NCBI GenBank assembly: GCA_017452525.1 | Contig: JAFTMG010000005.1 | Coordinates: 1 to 64,000 of the forward strand | Origin: Clostridia bacterium | Lineage (GTDB): Bacteria; Bacillota; Clostridia; Oscillospirales; CAG-272 | Direction: 5' to 3' | Length of the DNA: 64,000 nt | In this document: piece after piece, positions 7,858 to 17,735 of the stretch | How positions within the stretch are numbered: position 1 is the stretch's first letter | How the letters are laid out: the number at the start of each line of letters is the position of its first letter | The notes under the pieces: generated by a model | The model's input: the letters and a program-made list of their open reading frames with translations, nothing else | Database searches by the model: none | Told to the model about the DNA's origin: nothing | Position numbers and translations under genes: made by a program

Positions 7858-8807
7858 TGTGTAACGGAAACGAATTGAATTTTTCGCACCGTCCCGTCAT
7901 GCTGGACGAGTGTATAGAGAGCCTGGCGATCAAGGCGGATGGCATCTATGTGGACGGCACCGCCGGCGGCGGCGGACACTCCTTTGAGATCGCGAGCCGC
8001 CTGACAACGGGTAAGCTGATCGCCATCGATCAGGACGAGGCGGCGATCATGGCGGCAGGCGCAAGACTTGCCCCTCTCGGAGAACGCGCTGTCGTTGTCC
8101 GTAATAATTTCAGAAACGTCGCGCAGGTGTGCGAGCAGCTGGGCGTGGATGGGATCGACGGGCTGTTGCTCGATCTGGGCGTATCGTCCTATCAGCTGGA
8201 TACCCCCTCCCGTGGGTTCTCCTATCAGGCAGACGCCGAGCTTGACATGCGTATGGACAAGCGCAATCCGCTCTCTGCGTACGACGTGGTCAACACCTAC
8301 CCCTGCGAGGAGCTGAGACGGATCCTGTTTGAATACGGCGAGGAGCGCTTCGCGCCCCGCATTGCCGCCGCGATCTGCAACGCGAGAGAGCAGGCACCCA
8401 TCCGTACCACCGGAGAGCTGGTGGAGCTGATCAAAAAAGCCATCCCCGCGGCGGCACGCGACGGCGGTCATCATCCCGCCAAGCGTTCCTTTCAGGCGAT
8501 CCGCATCGAGGTCAACGCGGAGCTGGATGTGATCGCTCCCGCGATCCGTTCGGCGGTCAATCTGCTTCGTCCCGGCGGACGTATCGTGATCATTACCTTC
8601 CACTCGCTGGAAGACAGGATCGTAAAACAAACCTTTGCCAATCTGACAGGCGGATGTACCTGTCCCAAGAATTTCCCTGTGTGCGTGTGTGGAAACCGCC
8701 CGCAGGTCAAGATCATGACAAGAAAGCCCATATTGCCCACAGCCGCGGAGCTTGAGGAAAATCGTCGTTCTCACAGCGCCAAGGTTCGTGTTGCCGAAAA
8801 ACTGTAA
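7857..8807 (+). CDS. rsmH: 16S rRNA (cytosine(1402)-N(4))-methyltransferase
   Basis: SAM-dependent methylation of C1402 N4 in the 16S rRNA decoding centre. The 316-residue protein opens with NFSHRPVMLDECIESL, then GIYVDGTAGGGGHS (SAM loop), LLLDLGVSSYQLD and FHSLEDRIVKQTF, all signatures of the MraW/RsmH family. ATG at 7857 overlaps the mraZ stop by one base (TGATG); GTG at 7854 is an alternative. GGAGG lies at 7839-7843. Second gene of the dcw cluster. Confidence 0.96.
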   Translation: MCNGNELNFSHRPVMLDECIESLAIKADGIYVDGTAGGGGHSFEIASRLTTGKLIAIDQDEAAIMAAGARLAPLGERAVVVRNNFRNVAQVCEQLGVDGIDGLLLDLGVSSYQLDTPSRGFSYQADAELDMRMDKRNPLSAYDVVNTYPCEELRRILFEYGEERFAPRIAAAICNAREQAPIRTTGELVELIKKAIPAAARDGGHHPAKRSFQAIRIEVNAELDVIAPAIRSAVNLLRPGGRIVIITFHSLEDRIVKQTFANLTGGCTCPKNFPVCVCGNRPQVKIMTRKPILPTAAELEENRRSHSAKVRVAEKL

Positions 8808-8828
8808 GGAACGAGGAGGAACTGCATT

Positions 8829-9845
8829 ATGCGTCAGGAATATCCGATGGGTTTACATGAATATCATACTTCCTTGAATGCTTCTCAGGTGAAGGTCTCC
8901 TCTTGCGGCGTACACGATCTGGTGGCAGAAAACGCCCGTGCGCAGGAGATCAAGGAGCAGCAGACCAGCGAGCTGGCACCCGGTGCTTACATGATGGGTA
9001 AGATCGTGGAGAGCAACGGCAGCCGCTATCGCAGCGGTCGCGACGGCGACGGAAGATATATGACGACAGACGACTATGCGAATCTGTATCGCAGCCGTCG
9101 CGTTTGTCACGTCAACGAGCAGGAAAGCATGACGATGGCGGAAGCGCTCGTGATGGAGAAGCAGAGCAACCGGGAGGCAAGACCGGTATATGCACAGGAA
9201 AATAGACAGCGGACGCAGTCGGTACACCGTGTACGTGAAAGCGACCCCGTTCCGCGCAACAGCCGTGTGGCAGCCGCCGAAAGCACGAGAGCGGTAAGAC
9301 CTGCGGCAAACCGTCCCGTGACGGGAAATGCACAGGGCGCACGGCAGGCAGGGAAGGCACGTGCCGGCGCACCGATGCCGTCGACAGTCAGAACCTCGGC
9401 GGCACCGGCAGTGCGCAGAGAGCCCGTCGCGCAGGTGGCGGAGTGGAGTCCCAGCGGCGAACGCTATATCCGCGTTCGCAACCAGAAGCGCTTCCCCATC
9501 GCAATGGTGATGATGATCGTTGCCGTGTCGGTGTCTCTGATGCTGATCGTATTTGGCTCGGTCATGACAAGCCATATGAACCGCGAGGTGATCGCGCTGG
9601 AGAATGAGCTGGAGGCGCTGAATGAGCTGGCGCACGAGCTGGAGGGTGAGCTTGCCCTGAAGAACGATCCTGTGAAGATGGAGCAGCTGGCGACCGAGCT
9701 GGGCATGGTGCGCGCGGAATACGTACAGACGCGCATTCTGCATGCGGAGCCCGAGGAGTACACGGTCGTTTATGAGACGACCGAAGAGGTTCAGCCGTTG
9801 TCCTTGGCAACGCTGCTGAGCGCGATCGGATTTTTCAAGGATTGA
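8829..9845 (+). CDS. ftsL: FtsL-like septum protein with a long cytoplasmic tail
   Basis: A 338-residue single-pass membrane protein in the slot of ftsL between rsmH and the septal PBP. Residues 1-220 are polar and low-complexity (rich in Arg, Ala, Glu, Gln, with many proline-arginine pairs). One membrane segment lies at about 222-246, followed by a heptad coiled coil (about 250-285, many Glu and Leu) and a short tail. FtsL proteins bridge FtsB and the synthase in the divisome and are usually only about 100-130 residues, so the cytoplasmic part is the oddity. Identification rests on order and topology, not on sequence similarity. Confidence 0.72.
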   Translation: MRQEYPMGLHEYHTSLNASQVKVSSCGVHDLVAENARAQEIKEQQTSELAPGAYMMGKIVESNGSRYRSGRDGDGRYMTTDDYANLYRSRRVCHVNEQESMTMAEALVMEKQSNREARPVYAQENRQRTQSVHRVRESDPVPRNSRVAAAESTRAVRPAANRPVTGNAQGARQAGKARAGAPMPSTVRTSAAPAVRREPVAQVAEWSPSGERYIRVRNQKRFPIAMVMMIVAVSVSLMLIVFGSVMTSHMNREVIALENELEALNELAHELEGELALKNDPVKMEQLATELGMVRAEYVQTRILHAEPEEYTVVYETTEEVQPLSLATLLSAIGFFKD

Positions 9846-10053
9846 TCGCGCATAAATGCGAGAGAGATTTCATAAGAATACTGTGGATTGCACAGATTTT
9901 ATCTCGCATGGAGTATGCGCGGGTGAAATCGGGTGACCGAGCGACTCTGGGGGCGGTACGTGCCGCTCGCAGAAGCGGAGAGCTATGAGCAACGTCCGCC
10001 TCGGCACCCGTTTTTGTTCATATAAAAAGAGAAAGAAAGAGAGGGGACCCGAC

Positions 10054-12333
10054 GTGGCAAAAAGGTCATTGGGACCGGGGACGCTGAAGCGTTCTCTGGT
10101 GGTAGAGCTGCTGATGCTGGCTGTTTTTGCCGCGCTTCTGATCAGGGTCCTTCTTTTGCAGACGGTCGATTTCGAAAAGTACCAATCCAAGGTGATCGAC
10201 CAGCTGACGGTGGAGTCCTCGGTGAAGGCAGATCGCGGTAATATCTACGACCGCGCAGGACGCCTTCTGGCAACGAATGTGACCGCCTACCGTGTCTTTA
10301 TCGCCCCCCGCAGTATTGAAGCCGTACAGGAAGAAAAATACGGTAAGGGAGGCACGCAACAGGCGCAGCTGATCGCCACGGGACTGTCGGAGATATTGGA
10401 GGACGTTACCTACGACTACGTGATGACCCAAACGACCTACACGACCAAGCTGGACCGTACGGTGGCGCGGAACGTGGATGAGGAAACAGCGGAGAAGATC
10501 CGCGCCTTCATCAACGAAAACGAGCTGAATACCCAGGTCTATCTGGAGGCGCTCAGCATCCGCTATTATCCTTACGGCAGTCTGGCGTGTCACCTGATCG
10601 GATTTACCAGCAGCGACGGTGAGGGACTTTACGGGATCGAATATCAGTATAACGAGCAGCTCAAGGGAACCCCGGGCAAATACATCACCGCACGGGATAC
10701 CTACGGTAATGAGATGCCCTATCGCTATTCCAGCTTTATTGAGGCGATCGACGGCGATGACGTATATTCCACTATCGATGCCGCGGTGCAGGCGATCCTT
10801 GAGGAGCAGCTGAATGCCACCCGCATCGAGTCCGGTGCCAAGAACCGCGTGTGCGGGATCGTGATGGACGTGGAGACCTCCGAGGTGCTTGCCATGGCGA
10901 CCTCCCCCGGCTTTGACCTCAACGATGCGTGGGCGCTGGATGAGGATTCGCTGAAGGCACTGGCAGAGAGCGGATATGCCGAGGGAAGCGATGAATACAA
11001 TACCCTGAATCGTGATCTGCTGCTCAGTATGTGGGCAAACAAGGCGATCACCGAAATATATATTCCCGGTTCGACCTTTAAGATCATTACGGCGGCAACC
11101 TCGTTGGAGGAGAAGATCAGCCATGTGAATGAGAGCTTTACCTGCCTTGGCTCTCTGAACGTATTGGGAACTAAGATCCGCTGTCATAAGACGGAGGGAC
11201 ACGGCGTGCTGACCTTCGCGGGCGGCATTCAGCAGTCCTGCAACCCCATTATGATGACGCTGGGTCTGAGGTTGGGAACGGATACCTTTTACCAATACGT
11301 AGAGGCGTTCGGCTATATGGAGCGCACCGGCATCGATCTGCCGGGTGAGGCGAAGGGAATCTTCTTTCGCGAGGACAGCTATTCCACCATCGACCTTGCG
11401 GTCACTTCCTTTGGACAGAATTTCAAGGTGACGCCGATCCAACAGCTCAATGCCATCTGTGCTGTTGCCAACGGCGGTGAGCTGATGACGCCGCACGTGG
11501 TGTCCAAGATCGTGGATGTCGGGGGAAAGACGGTATATGAGGCGGACGTGACCGCCAAGCGTCAGGTCGTCAGCGAGGATGTTTGCAAGACCGTATCACA
11601 GATCCTTGAGGAGGGTGTCTCGGGCAACGGCGGTGCCAAAAACGCCTACGTGCTCGGTTATCGCGTTGCCGCCAAAACGGGAACCTCCGAGAAGGTCGGC
11701 GACGATAAGGAAGCGCGGATCGCCTCTACTGTGGCGTACGCCCCGGCGGACGATCCGAAGGTTGCCGTCATCATCATGGTGGATGAGCCGACCTTGGGAA
11801 GCCGCTACGGCAGTACCGCCGCCGCGCCCTACGTTGCCAACGTGATGGAGCAGATTTTGCCGTATCTCGGCGTTGAAGCCGTTTACAGTGATGCGGAATT
11901 GGAGAAAATGGCTGTGACGGTGCCCAATCTCAATTATTGGACGGTGGCACTTTCCGCCAATTATCTGGAAAGCCTCGGGCTGGAATACGAGGTCGTAGGG
12001 GACGGCAAATACGTCACCGCCCAGACCCCCGCGTCGGGCGCGGCAGTCGAAAAGGCAAACGGACGTGTGATCCTGTATACCGGCTCCGAAAAACCGAAGG
12101 AGACCATCGTAGTCCCCGATCTGGTCGGAAAAACGGCGGTAGCCGCCAACAGCATGGTGATCAACGCCGGATTGAATATTAAGATCGAAGGAACCAAAAA
12201 CTATCTGAGCGGGACCGGCGCGACGGTCGTCTCGCAGTCTCCCGCCAAGGGCACGGTCGTGTCCCGCGGTGAGGTGGTCACGGTCACCTTCCGATATCTG
12301 AATGACGAGGAGCTTGCTCCCGGAGTGGAATAA
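10054..12333 (+). CDS. Septal penicillin-binding protein (FtsI/SpoVD type) with two PASTA domains
   Basis: A class B transpeptidase of 759 residues that cross-links septal or spore peptidoglycan. One membrane anchor (about 15-39) is followed by the dimerisation domain (DRGNIYDRAGRLLATN) and the transpeptidase with STFK (Ser340), SCN (Ser395) and KTG (541-543). Two C-terminal PASTA domains lie at about 620-681 and 688-755. GTG at 10054 has GAGGGGA at 10041-10047 in good position; an ATG at 9985 would add 23 residues but is poorly spaced. It sits between ftsL and murE, where Clostridia carry ftsI or spoVD; which role it has cannot be told. Confidence 0.9.
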   Translation: MAKRSLGPGTLKRSLVVELLMLAVFAALLIRVLLLQTVDFEKYQSKVIDQLTVESSVKADRGNIYDRAGRLLATNVTAYRVFIAPRSIEAVQEEKYGKGGTQQAQLIATGLSEILEDVTYDYVMTQTTYTTKLDRTVARNVDEETAEKIRAFINENELNTQVYLEALSIRYYPYGSLACHLIGFTSSDGEGLYGIEYQYNEQLKGTPGKYITARDTYGNEMPYRYSSFIEAIDGDDVYSTIDAAVQAILEEQLNATRIESGAKNRVCGIVMDVETSEVLAMATSPGFDLNDAWALDEDSLKALAESGYAEGSDEYNTLNRDLLLSMWANKAITEIYIPGSTFKIITAATSLEEKISHVNESFTCLGSLNVLGTKIRCHKTEGHGVLTFAGGIQQSCNPIMMTLGLRLGTDTFYQYVEAFGYMERTGIDLPGEAKGIFFREDSYSTIDLAVTSFGQNFKVTPIQQLNAICAVANGGELMTPHVVSKIVDVGGKTVYEADVTAKRQVVSEDVCKTVSQILEEGVSGNGGAKNAYVLGYRVAAKTGTSEKVGDDKEARIASTVAYAPADDPKVAVIIMVDEPTLGSRYGSTAAAPYVANVMEQILPYLGVEAVYSDAELEKMAVTVPNLNYWTVALSANYLESLGLEYEVVGDGKYVTAQTPASGAAVEKANGRVILYTGSEKPKETIVVPDLVGKTAVAANSMVINAGLNIKIEGTKNYLSGTGATVVSQSPAKGTVVSRGEVVTVTFRYLNDEELAPGVE

Positions 12334-12406
12334 ATCAAGAAAATACGTTTTCCAAAAAGGATGTTCATGAATACCGCGATCTGAAAACGGAAAGGAGCAT
12401 TCTTTT

Positions 12407-13933
12407 ATGGAACTGTATCGGCTACTGTCATCCTTGGAAAGCTTTTCCTACGAAAAGCCAAAGGATATGGAAATATCGGGGATCTCCTCCGATTCCCGAA
12501 GAATTAAGTCGGGCGACCTCTTCGTATGCATCCGCGGCTTGCATACGGATGGGCATGCTTATATCGAGGCAGCCGCTCGCGCAGGCGCGGCGGCTGTGGT
12601 GACGGAGGCGGGATGCGAAGCCCGTGTTCCCGCGCATATACCGCAGATCACGGTGCCGTCCACGCGGTCGGCGCTGGCGCGGCTCTGCCATGCGTGGTAC
12701 GGATACCCCGGTGACCGCCTGCGGCTGATCGCCGTTACGGGAACCAACGGAAAGACCTCGGTCAGCTTTATGCTCCGTGCCATATGGGAGGCGTCTATGT
12801 CGCACTGCGGCGTGATCGGCACGGTGCGGTGCGACAGCGGGGAGCGGCGGCTGGCAAACAGCCCCCATGATCCGCTGGCGAATATGACCACCCCCGACCC
12901 GGAGGACCTCTATCGGATGCTTGCCGAAATGGTGAGCGATGGGGTAGACACGGTGATCATGGAGGCAACCTCCCACGCGCTGGCGCTGGGAAAGCTGGAT
13001 GCCCTGCATTTCGACGTGGCGGTGTTTACCAATCTGACACCCGAGCATCTGGATTTTCACGGAGACATGGAGCAATATTTCCTTGCCAAATCCAAGCTGT
13101 TTGATATGTGTGATCTGGCGGTCATCAACGGAGACGATCCTTACGGCGCGCGTCTGGCAGGGCAGGTGAGCTGTCCCGTGAGGCTGTGTTCCGCGAAGCG
13201 TGCGGCGGCAGACTACCTTGCCGATGATATCGAAGATCACGGCGTTCACGGCGTGACCTACCGTATCCGCTCCCGCAACGCGCGGACGACGGTGCGTTGC
13301 CCGATACCGGGAACCTTCTCGGTGATGAACTCTCTGCAAGCCGCCTCCGTTGCGCTGGAGCGGGGAAAAACACCGGGGTGTATTCATGATGCCCTTGCCG
13401 CTCTCGGCGGCGTGAGCGGGCGTATGGAGCGCGTGAGGCTGCCTCTGGAGGCGGAGTACACGGTGTTTGTGGATTATGCGCACACACCCGATGCCTTGGA
13501 GAATCTTCTGCGGACGGCAAGGGGCTTCTGTCGGGGAGAAAACCGCCTGATACTCCTGTTCGGCTGCGGCGGAGACCGTGACCGCGGGAAGCGTCCTCTG
13601 ATGGGCGAGTTGGCGGCAAGACTTGCCGATCTTGTGATCGTTACCTCCGATAACAGCCGAAGCGAGGAGCCGAGGCAGATCATGGAGGAGATCCTTGTCG
13701 GTATGCGTGCCTGCCCCGAAACACCGTACATTGCCATAGAGGATCGCCGCGAGGCAATCGGATATGCCATAGCCCATGCCGGGGAGGGAGATGTGATCCT
13801 TCTGGCAGGGAAGGGGCACGAAAGCTATGAGATCGACAAAACGGGAAGACACCCGTTTGATGAAAAAGCCATTGCGGCGGAATATGCCCGACAGCGCGCG
13901 GCGCGGCGGGAACATAAAGACGAAAACGATTGA
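12407..13933 (+). CDS. murE: UDP-MurNAc-tripeptide synthetase (MurE)
   Basis: Adds the third stem-peptide residue to UDP-MurNAc-Ala-Glu in the cytoplasm, using ATP. The 508-residue length is normal. It has the P-loop TGTNGKTS near residues 110-117, the TTPDP substrate block, and DYAHTPDAL. The residue-selecting motif reads DNSRSEEP: the arginine points to meso-diaminopimelate rather than lysine, although serine stands where DNPR has proline. AAAGGAG precedes the ATG. Three bases separate it from the earliest murF start. Confidence 0.95.
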   Translation: MELYRLLSSLESFSYEKPKDMEISGISSDSRRIKSGDLFVCIRGLHTDGHAYIEAAARAGAAAVVTEAGCEARVPAHIPQITVPSTRSALARLCHAWYGYPGDRLRLIAVTGTNGKTSVSFMLRAIWEASMSHCGVIGTVRCDSGERRLANSPHDPLANMTTPDPEDLYRMLAEMVSDGVDTVIMEATSHALALGKLDALHFDVAVFTNLTPEHLDFHGDMEQYFLAKSKLFDMCDLAVINGDDPYGARLAGQVSCPVRLCSAKRAAADYLADDIEDHGVHGVTYRIRSRNARTTVRCPIPGTFSVMNSLQAASVALERGKTPGCIHDALAALGGVSGRMERVRLPLEAEYTVFVDYAHTPDALENLLRTARGFCRGENRLILLFGCGGDRDRGKRPLMGELAARLADLVIVTSDNSRSEEPRQIMEEILVGMRACPETPYIAIEDRREAIGYAIAHAGEGDVILLAGKGHESYEIDKTGRHPFDEKAIAAEYARQRAARREHKDEND

Positions 13934-13951
13934 CAAGTGGGGATGTATCGT

Positions 13952-15409
13952 ATGAAGATCAAGGTCGGTATGAAAAAAATGAATATGAACCAGATCGCCA
14001 AGATCTGCAACTGTCAGGTGACCAAGATCGGAACCGATGCGCCCACCGAGTTTGATACGGTCTGCACCGATTCCCGTGAGGCGGAGGAGCATTCGCTTTT
14101 CCTTGCCATGCGGGGCGAAAAGGTGGACGGACATTCTTACATTCTGAACGCGTTGGGCAACGGATGCACCTGTGTGCTTTGCGAATATCTGCCCGAGACG
14201 CTGAAAAACAGCGGGCTTTGCTTTTCGGCGCTGATCGTCCCCGACGTGATCAAGGCGCTCGGCGCCATTGCCCGCGTTTACGGACGCCACGTGGCGCAGA
14301 AAAAGATCGCGGTGACGGGCAGCGTGGGCAAGACCACTACCAAGGAAATGATTGCCGCTATCCTTTCCGAGCAATTCCACGTGCATAAGACCGAGGGAAA
14401 TCACAACAGTACTCTGGGCATGCCGCTGAGCATGCTGGCGGCGGATGAGGGAACGCAGGTCTCGGTGCTGGAGATGGGCATGAGCGGTTTGGGCGAGATC
14501 GACTTTATGAGCCGCGTGGCAGAGCCGGATATCGCCGTGATCACCAATATCGGCTCCTCTCATCTGGAGATGCTTGGTTCCAGAGAGAACATCTGCTCGG
14601 CAAAGATGGAGATCGTTCACGGTATGAAGCCGGACGGCAAGCTGATCCTCAATGGCGACGAGCCTCTGCTTTGTCTGATGAAGGGTAGCTCTTATCAGCC
14701 GATCTACGTCGGTATCCGTTCCCGCGAGGCGGACTACCGCGCCATGAATATCCGTTATACCTCCCGCGGAACGGTTTTTGATATGATCTATCGCAAACGG
14801 GTCGCCACCAACGTGGAGATCCCCGTGCTTGGCGAGCATCACGTCTACAATGCGCTCTTCTCTTGGGCGGTCGGCATCGAGATGGGGCTTGCGGAGGACG
14901 TGATTCGCCGTGGACTGTCCAATTTCCATAACACCGGCATGCGTCAGCGTATCGTGGAATGGGAGGGCGTGACCATCCTTGAGGATTGCTACAATGCCAG
15001 CCCCGAGTCGATGCGCGCCGCGCTTCAGGTGCTGGACGCCATGTCCGCGCAGGCAGGCGGTTGCCGCAAGATCGCGCTGTTGGGCGATATGAAGGATCTG
15101 GGACCGGAAAGCGTCGATATGCACCGCGCGGTCGGATCCATCGCGGCGGATACCAAGCTGGATCTGCTGATCACCTACGGCGATCTGGCAGTGGATATCG
15201 CGCTGGAGGCGGTCATGCACGGTGTTCCGAGAGAGCGCGTGATCGTTCTGCCGCAGTCCAAGAGCAAGACCGAGGCGGCAAAGGTGCTGCGAGAGCATCT
15301 GCGCCGAGGGGATTGCCTGTTGGTCAAGGCGAGTCGCGCTATGGCGATGGAAGATATCCTGACGTTGTTGATGAAGGGCGTGCCGGAGGACGGCACGGAG
15401 GAGGTATAA
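13952..15409 (+). CDS. murF: UDP-MurNAc-tripeptide-D-alanyl-D-alanine ligase
   Basis: Joins D-Ala-D-Ala to the UDP-MurNAc tripeptide, completing the cytoplasmic precursor. The P-loop GSVGKTTTKEM, the EGNHNSTLGMPL segment and EDCYNASPESM, a strong MurF signature, are all visible; the length of about 485 residues is slightly above usual. Several in-frame starts compete (GTG 13937; ATG 13943, 13952, 13970, 13979); AGTGGGG at about 13936-13942 best serves 13952. Followed closely by mraY. Confidence 0.93.
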   Translation: MKIKVGMKKMNMNQIAKICNCQVTKIGTDAPTEFDTVCTDSREAEEHSLFLAMRGEKVDGHSYILNALGNGCTCVLCEYLPETLKNSGLCFSALIVPDVIKALGAIARVYGRHVAQKKIAVTGSVGKTTTKEMIAAILSEQFHVHKTEGNHNSTLGMPLSMLAADEGTQVSVLEMGMSGLGEIDFMSRVAEPDIAVITNIGSSHLEMLGSRENICSAKMEIVHGMKPDGKLILNGDEPLLCLMKGSSYQPIYVGIRSREADYRAMNIRYTSRGTVFDMIYRKRVATNVEIPVLGEHHVYNALFSWAVGIEMGLAEDVIRRGLSNFHNTGMRQRIVEWEGVTILEDCYNASPESMRAALQVLDAMSAQAGGCRKIALLGDMKDLGPESVDMHRAVGSIAADTKLDLLITYGDLAVDIALEAVMHGVPRERVIVLPQSKSKTEAAKVLREHLRRGDCLLVKASRAMAMEDILTLLMKGVPEDGTEEV

Positions 15410-15415
15410 GTCCGA

Positions 15416-16414
15416 ATGGATATGACAGTATGGATCGAGGCGGGACTTACTCTCGTGGCAGTCTTTCTGCTCACGGTGCTGATCGCGCGGGTGGTGATCC
15501 CCATTCTGAAAAGCCACAAGGCGGGGGTGAGGATCCTGGAGATCGGACCCCGTTGGCATAAATCGAAAGAAGGTACCCCGATCATGGGCGGTATCTGCTT
15601 TATTCTGGCGATCCTGCTGACGGTGCTTGGCGTTACGGTGGTCTCACTTCTGCGGCATAAGCTGCAGGGGCTTCTGCCCATGGCACTGACGCTGGTTTTG
15701 GCGGTGGGAAACGGTCTGATCGGCTTTGTGGACGATTTCTGCAAGCTGGTCAAAAAACAGAACGAGGGCTTGCGTCCATGGCAGAAGACGGTGCTGCAGC
15801 TTCTGATCGGCACGCTGTATCTGGTCGCTATGGTCCGCTTCGGTGGGCTGGAGACCACGCTGTATCTGCCTTATCTCGGCATTCGCTGGGAGCTTGGCAT
15901 CTTCTATTACGCCTTTGCGCTGTTTATAATCATCGGCTTTGTCAACAGCGTCAATCTGACAGACGGCGTGGATGGACTTGCCAGCAGTGTGACGCTCATC
16001 GTCGGTCTGTTCTTCGCCGTTGCCGCGTATGCGGTCAGCGACCGCTCGCTGCTTCTGACGGCGGCTTGCATCGTGGGCGGTACGCTTGGCTTTTTGATGT
16101 ATAATTTCCATCCCGCCCGCGTATTTATGGGTGATACCGGCTCGCTGTTTTTGGGCGGCATCGTTGTCGGCGCGGCGTTTCAGTTGAACAATCCGCTGAT
16201 CCTGCTTGTGATCGGCTTTATCTACCTTTGCGAAGCGGTCTCGGTCATGCTTCAAGTCGGCTATTTCAAGTGTACCCACGGAAAGCGCCTGTTCAAGATG
16301 GCACCCATTCACCACCATTTTGAAAAATGCGGGTGGGGAGAAAATCGCATCGTGTTTACTTTTTCCGGCATTACGCTTCTGTTTGCCGTGCTTGCTCTGT
16401 GGGGCATCGGATAA
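15416..16414 (+). CDS. mraY: Phospho-N-acetylmuramoyl-pentapeptide transferase (MraY)
   Basis: Integral membrane enzyme that transfers phospho-MurNAc-pentapeptide to undecaprenyl phosphate, making lipid I. In 332 residues it has about ten hydrophobic spans and the family motifs GTPIMGG, NLTDGVDGLASS, FHPARVFMGDTGSLFLGG and APIHHHFEKCG. A strong GGAGGAGG at the murF end serves the ATG at 15416. MurD, which often follows mraY, is absent here. Confidence 0.97.
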   Translation: MDMTVWIEAGLTLVAVFLLTVLIARVVIPILKSHKAGVRILEIGPRWHKSKEGTPIMGGICFILAILLTVLGVTVVSLLRHKLQGLLPMALTLVLAVGNGLIGFVDDFCKLVKKQNEGLRPWQKTVLQLLIGTLYLVAMVRFGGLETTLYLPYLGIRWELGIFYYAFALFIIIGFVNSVNLTDGVDGLASSVTLIVGLFFAVAAYAVSDRSLLLTAACIVGGTLGFLMYNFHPARVFMGDTGSLFLGGIVVGAAFQLNNPLILLVIGFIYLCEAVSVMLQVGYFKCTHGKRLFKMAPIHHHFEKCGWGENRIVFTFSGITLLFAVLALWGIG

Positions 16415-16444
16415 CGTATTTTGAATGAAGGGGGAGATCTCGGT

Positions 16445-17713
16445 ATGGAACGCGAAAGACAGAATACGGGCGGCGTGCCGCAGAAAAATCCCTCGACTGC
16501 AACGTCGGCGGGAAAACCGATGCGAAGCGAGGCTGTCGGAGACGTGGCGGTCAGACGTCAGCCCGCCAATGATCGGATCCCCACCTTTATTCAGGGCGGT
16601 GTGGACCATCAGTTTCTGTTTCTGATCCTTTTGATGCTGGCATTCGGCGCAGTCATGTCCTATACCGCCAGTGCCGTTTACGCGGAGCGGTATTACGATG
16701 ACAGCACCTACTTTTTGCGGAAATATCTTTTGTATGCGGCGCTCAGTGTGGCAATGACGCTTCCGTTCGTCATGTACGCCAAGCTTTGGTTCTGGCGCCT
16801 GTTCGCGCTGGCGTCCTACGGAATATCCGTTTTTCTGCTTCTGCTGGTGCTGATCCCCGGCATCGGTGATACGGGCGGCGGCGCGCAAAGATGGATCGAC
16901 CTCGGCTTCATCACCATTCAGCCCTCCGAGGTGGCGAAAATGGCGGTGGTGATGTTTCTGGCACTATACCTTTCCAAGCATGAAAAACAGGTGCTTTCCA
17001 CCGAGAAGTTCGGCGGGAGTCTGAAGCACGGCGTCATCATTCCGGGCATGATCTTTGGCGGCATCTGTATTCTGGTCGCTCTGGAGCGGCACATCTCCGG
17101 ACTGCTGATCATCGGCATGCTCGGCGTTGCCGTCATGTTTATGGGCGGTACGCGGTTGCGCTATATTCTGATGATCATCGGTTGCGTGGCGTTGCTGGGT
17201 GGACTCATGATATTGGTGTCCGACTATGCGCAGACCCGTGTGATGACGTGGATCCATCTGGATCAGGCGGACCCGTTGGGCCCCGCGTGGCAGACCCTTG
17301 AGGGCATGTACGCCATCGGTTCTGGCGGTCTGTTCGGACGGGGGCTTGGAAACAGCCAGATGAAATACGGCTACGTTTCGGAGCCGCAAAACGACTTTGT
17401 ATTTACCATCATATGTGAGGAGCTGGGCTTTGTCGGTGCTTTTTTGTTGGTAGCTCTCTTCGTCATGCTGACGCTTCGCGGCTTCCATATCGCGGCACAC
17501 GCGCCCGACAAATTTACCTCGCTGGTGGCATACGGATTGACCTTCAAGGTGGCGTTACAGGCTGCCATGAATATTGCTGTTGTCACCAATTCGATGCCCA
17601 ATACCGGCATCTCACTCCCGTTTTTCAGCTCGGGAGGTACATCCCTTGCCGTGCAGATCTTTGAGATGGGTGTGATCCTCTCCATCTCACGGTACAGCCT
17701 GGTGAAAAAATAA
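16445..17713 (+). CDS. ftsW: SEDS-family peptidoglycan glycosyltransferase (FtsW)
   Basis: Polytopic glycosyltransferase that polymerises lipid II at the septum together with the class B PBP. After a cytoplasmic N-terminal tail of about 55 polar residues there are about ten membrane spans. The conserved extracellular end motif NTGISLPFFSSGGTSL and GAQRWIDLGFITIQPSEVAKMA are SEDS hallmarks. GGGGGAG at 16429-16435 favours the ATG at 16445 over a TTG at 16421. RodA or SpoVE are paralogues; the position before murG argues for FtsW. Confidence 0.92.
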   Translation: MERERQNTGGVPQKNPSTATSAGKPMRSEAVGDVAVRRQPANDRIPTFIQGGVDHQFLFLILLMLAFGAVMSYTASAVYAERYYDDSTYFLRKYLLYAALSVAMTLPFVMYAKLWFWRLFALASYGISVFLLLLVLIPGIGDTGGGAQRWIDLGFITIQPSEVAKMAVVMFLALYLSKHEKQVLSTEKFGGSLKHGVIIPGMIFGGICILVALERHISGLLIIGMLGVAVMFMGGTRLRYILMIIGCVALLGGLMILVSDYAQTRVMTWIHLDQADPLGPAWQTLEGMYAIGSGGLFGRGLGNSQMKYGYVSEPQNDFVFTIICEELGFVGAFLLVALFVMLTLRGFHIAAHAPDKFTSLVAYGLTFKVALQAAMNIAVVTNSMPNTGISLPFFSSGGTSLAVQIFEMGVILSISRYSLVKK

Positions 17714-17735
17714 TTCTGACAGAATGGAGACCGAT

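Noticed and set aside
12428..15559. A 1043-codon open frame on the minus strand across murE, murF and mraY
   Set aside because: It is a shadow of three well-supported plus-strand genes; the translation is rich in His, Gln and Arg without any family motif, and no ribosome-binding site is seen.
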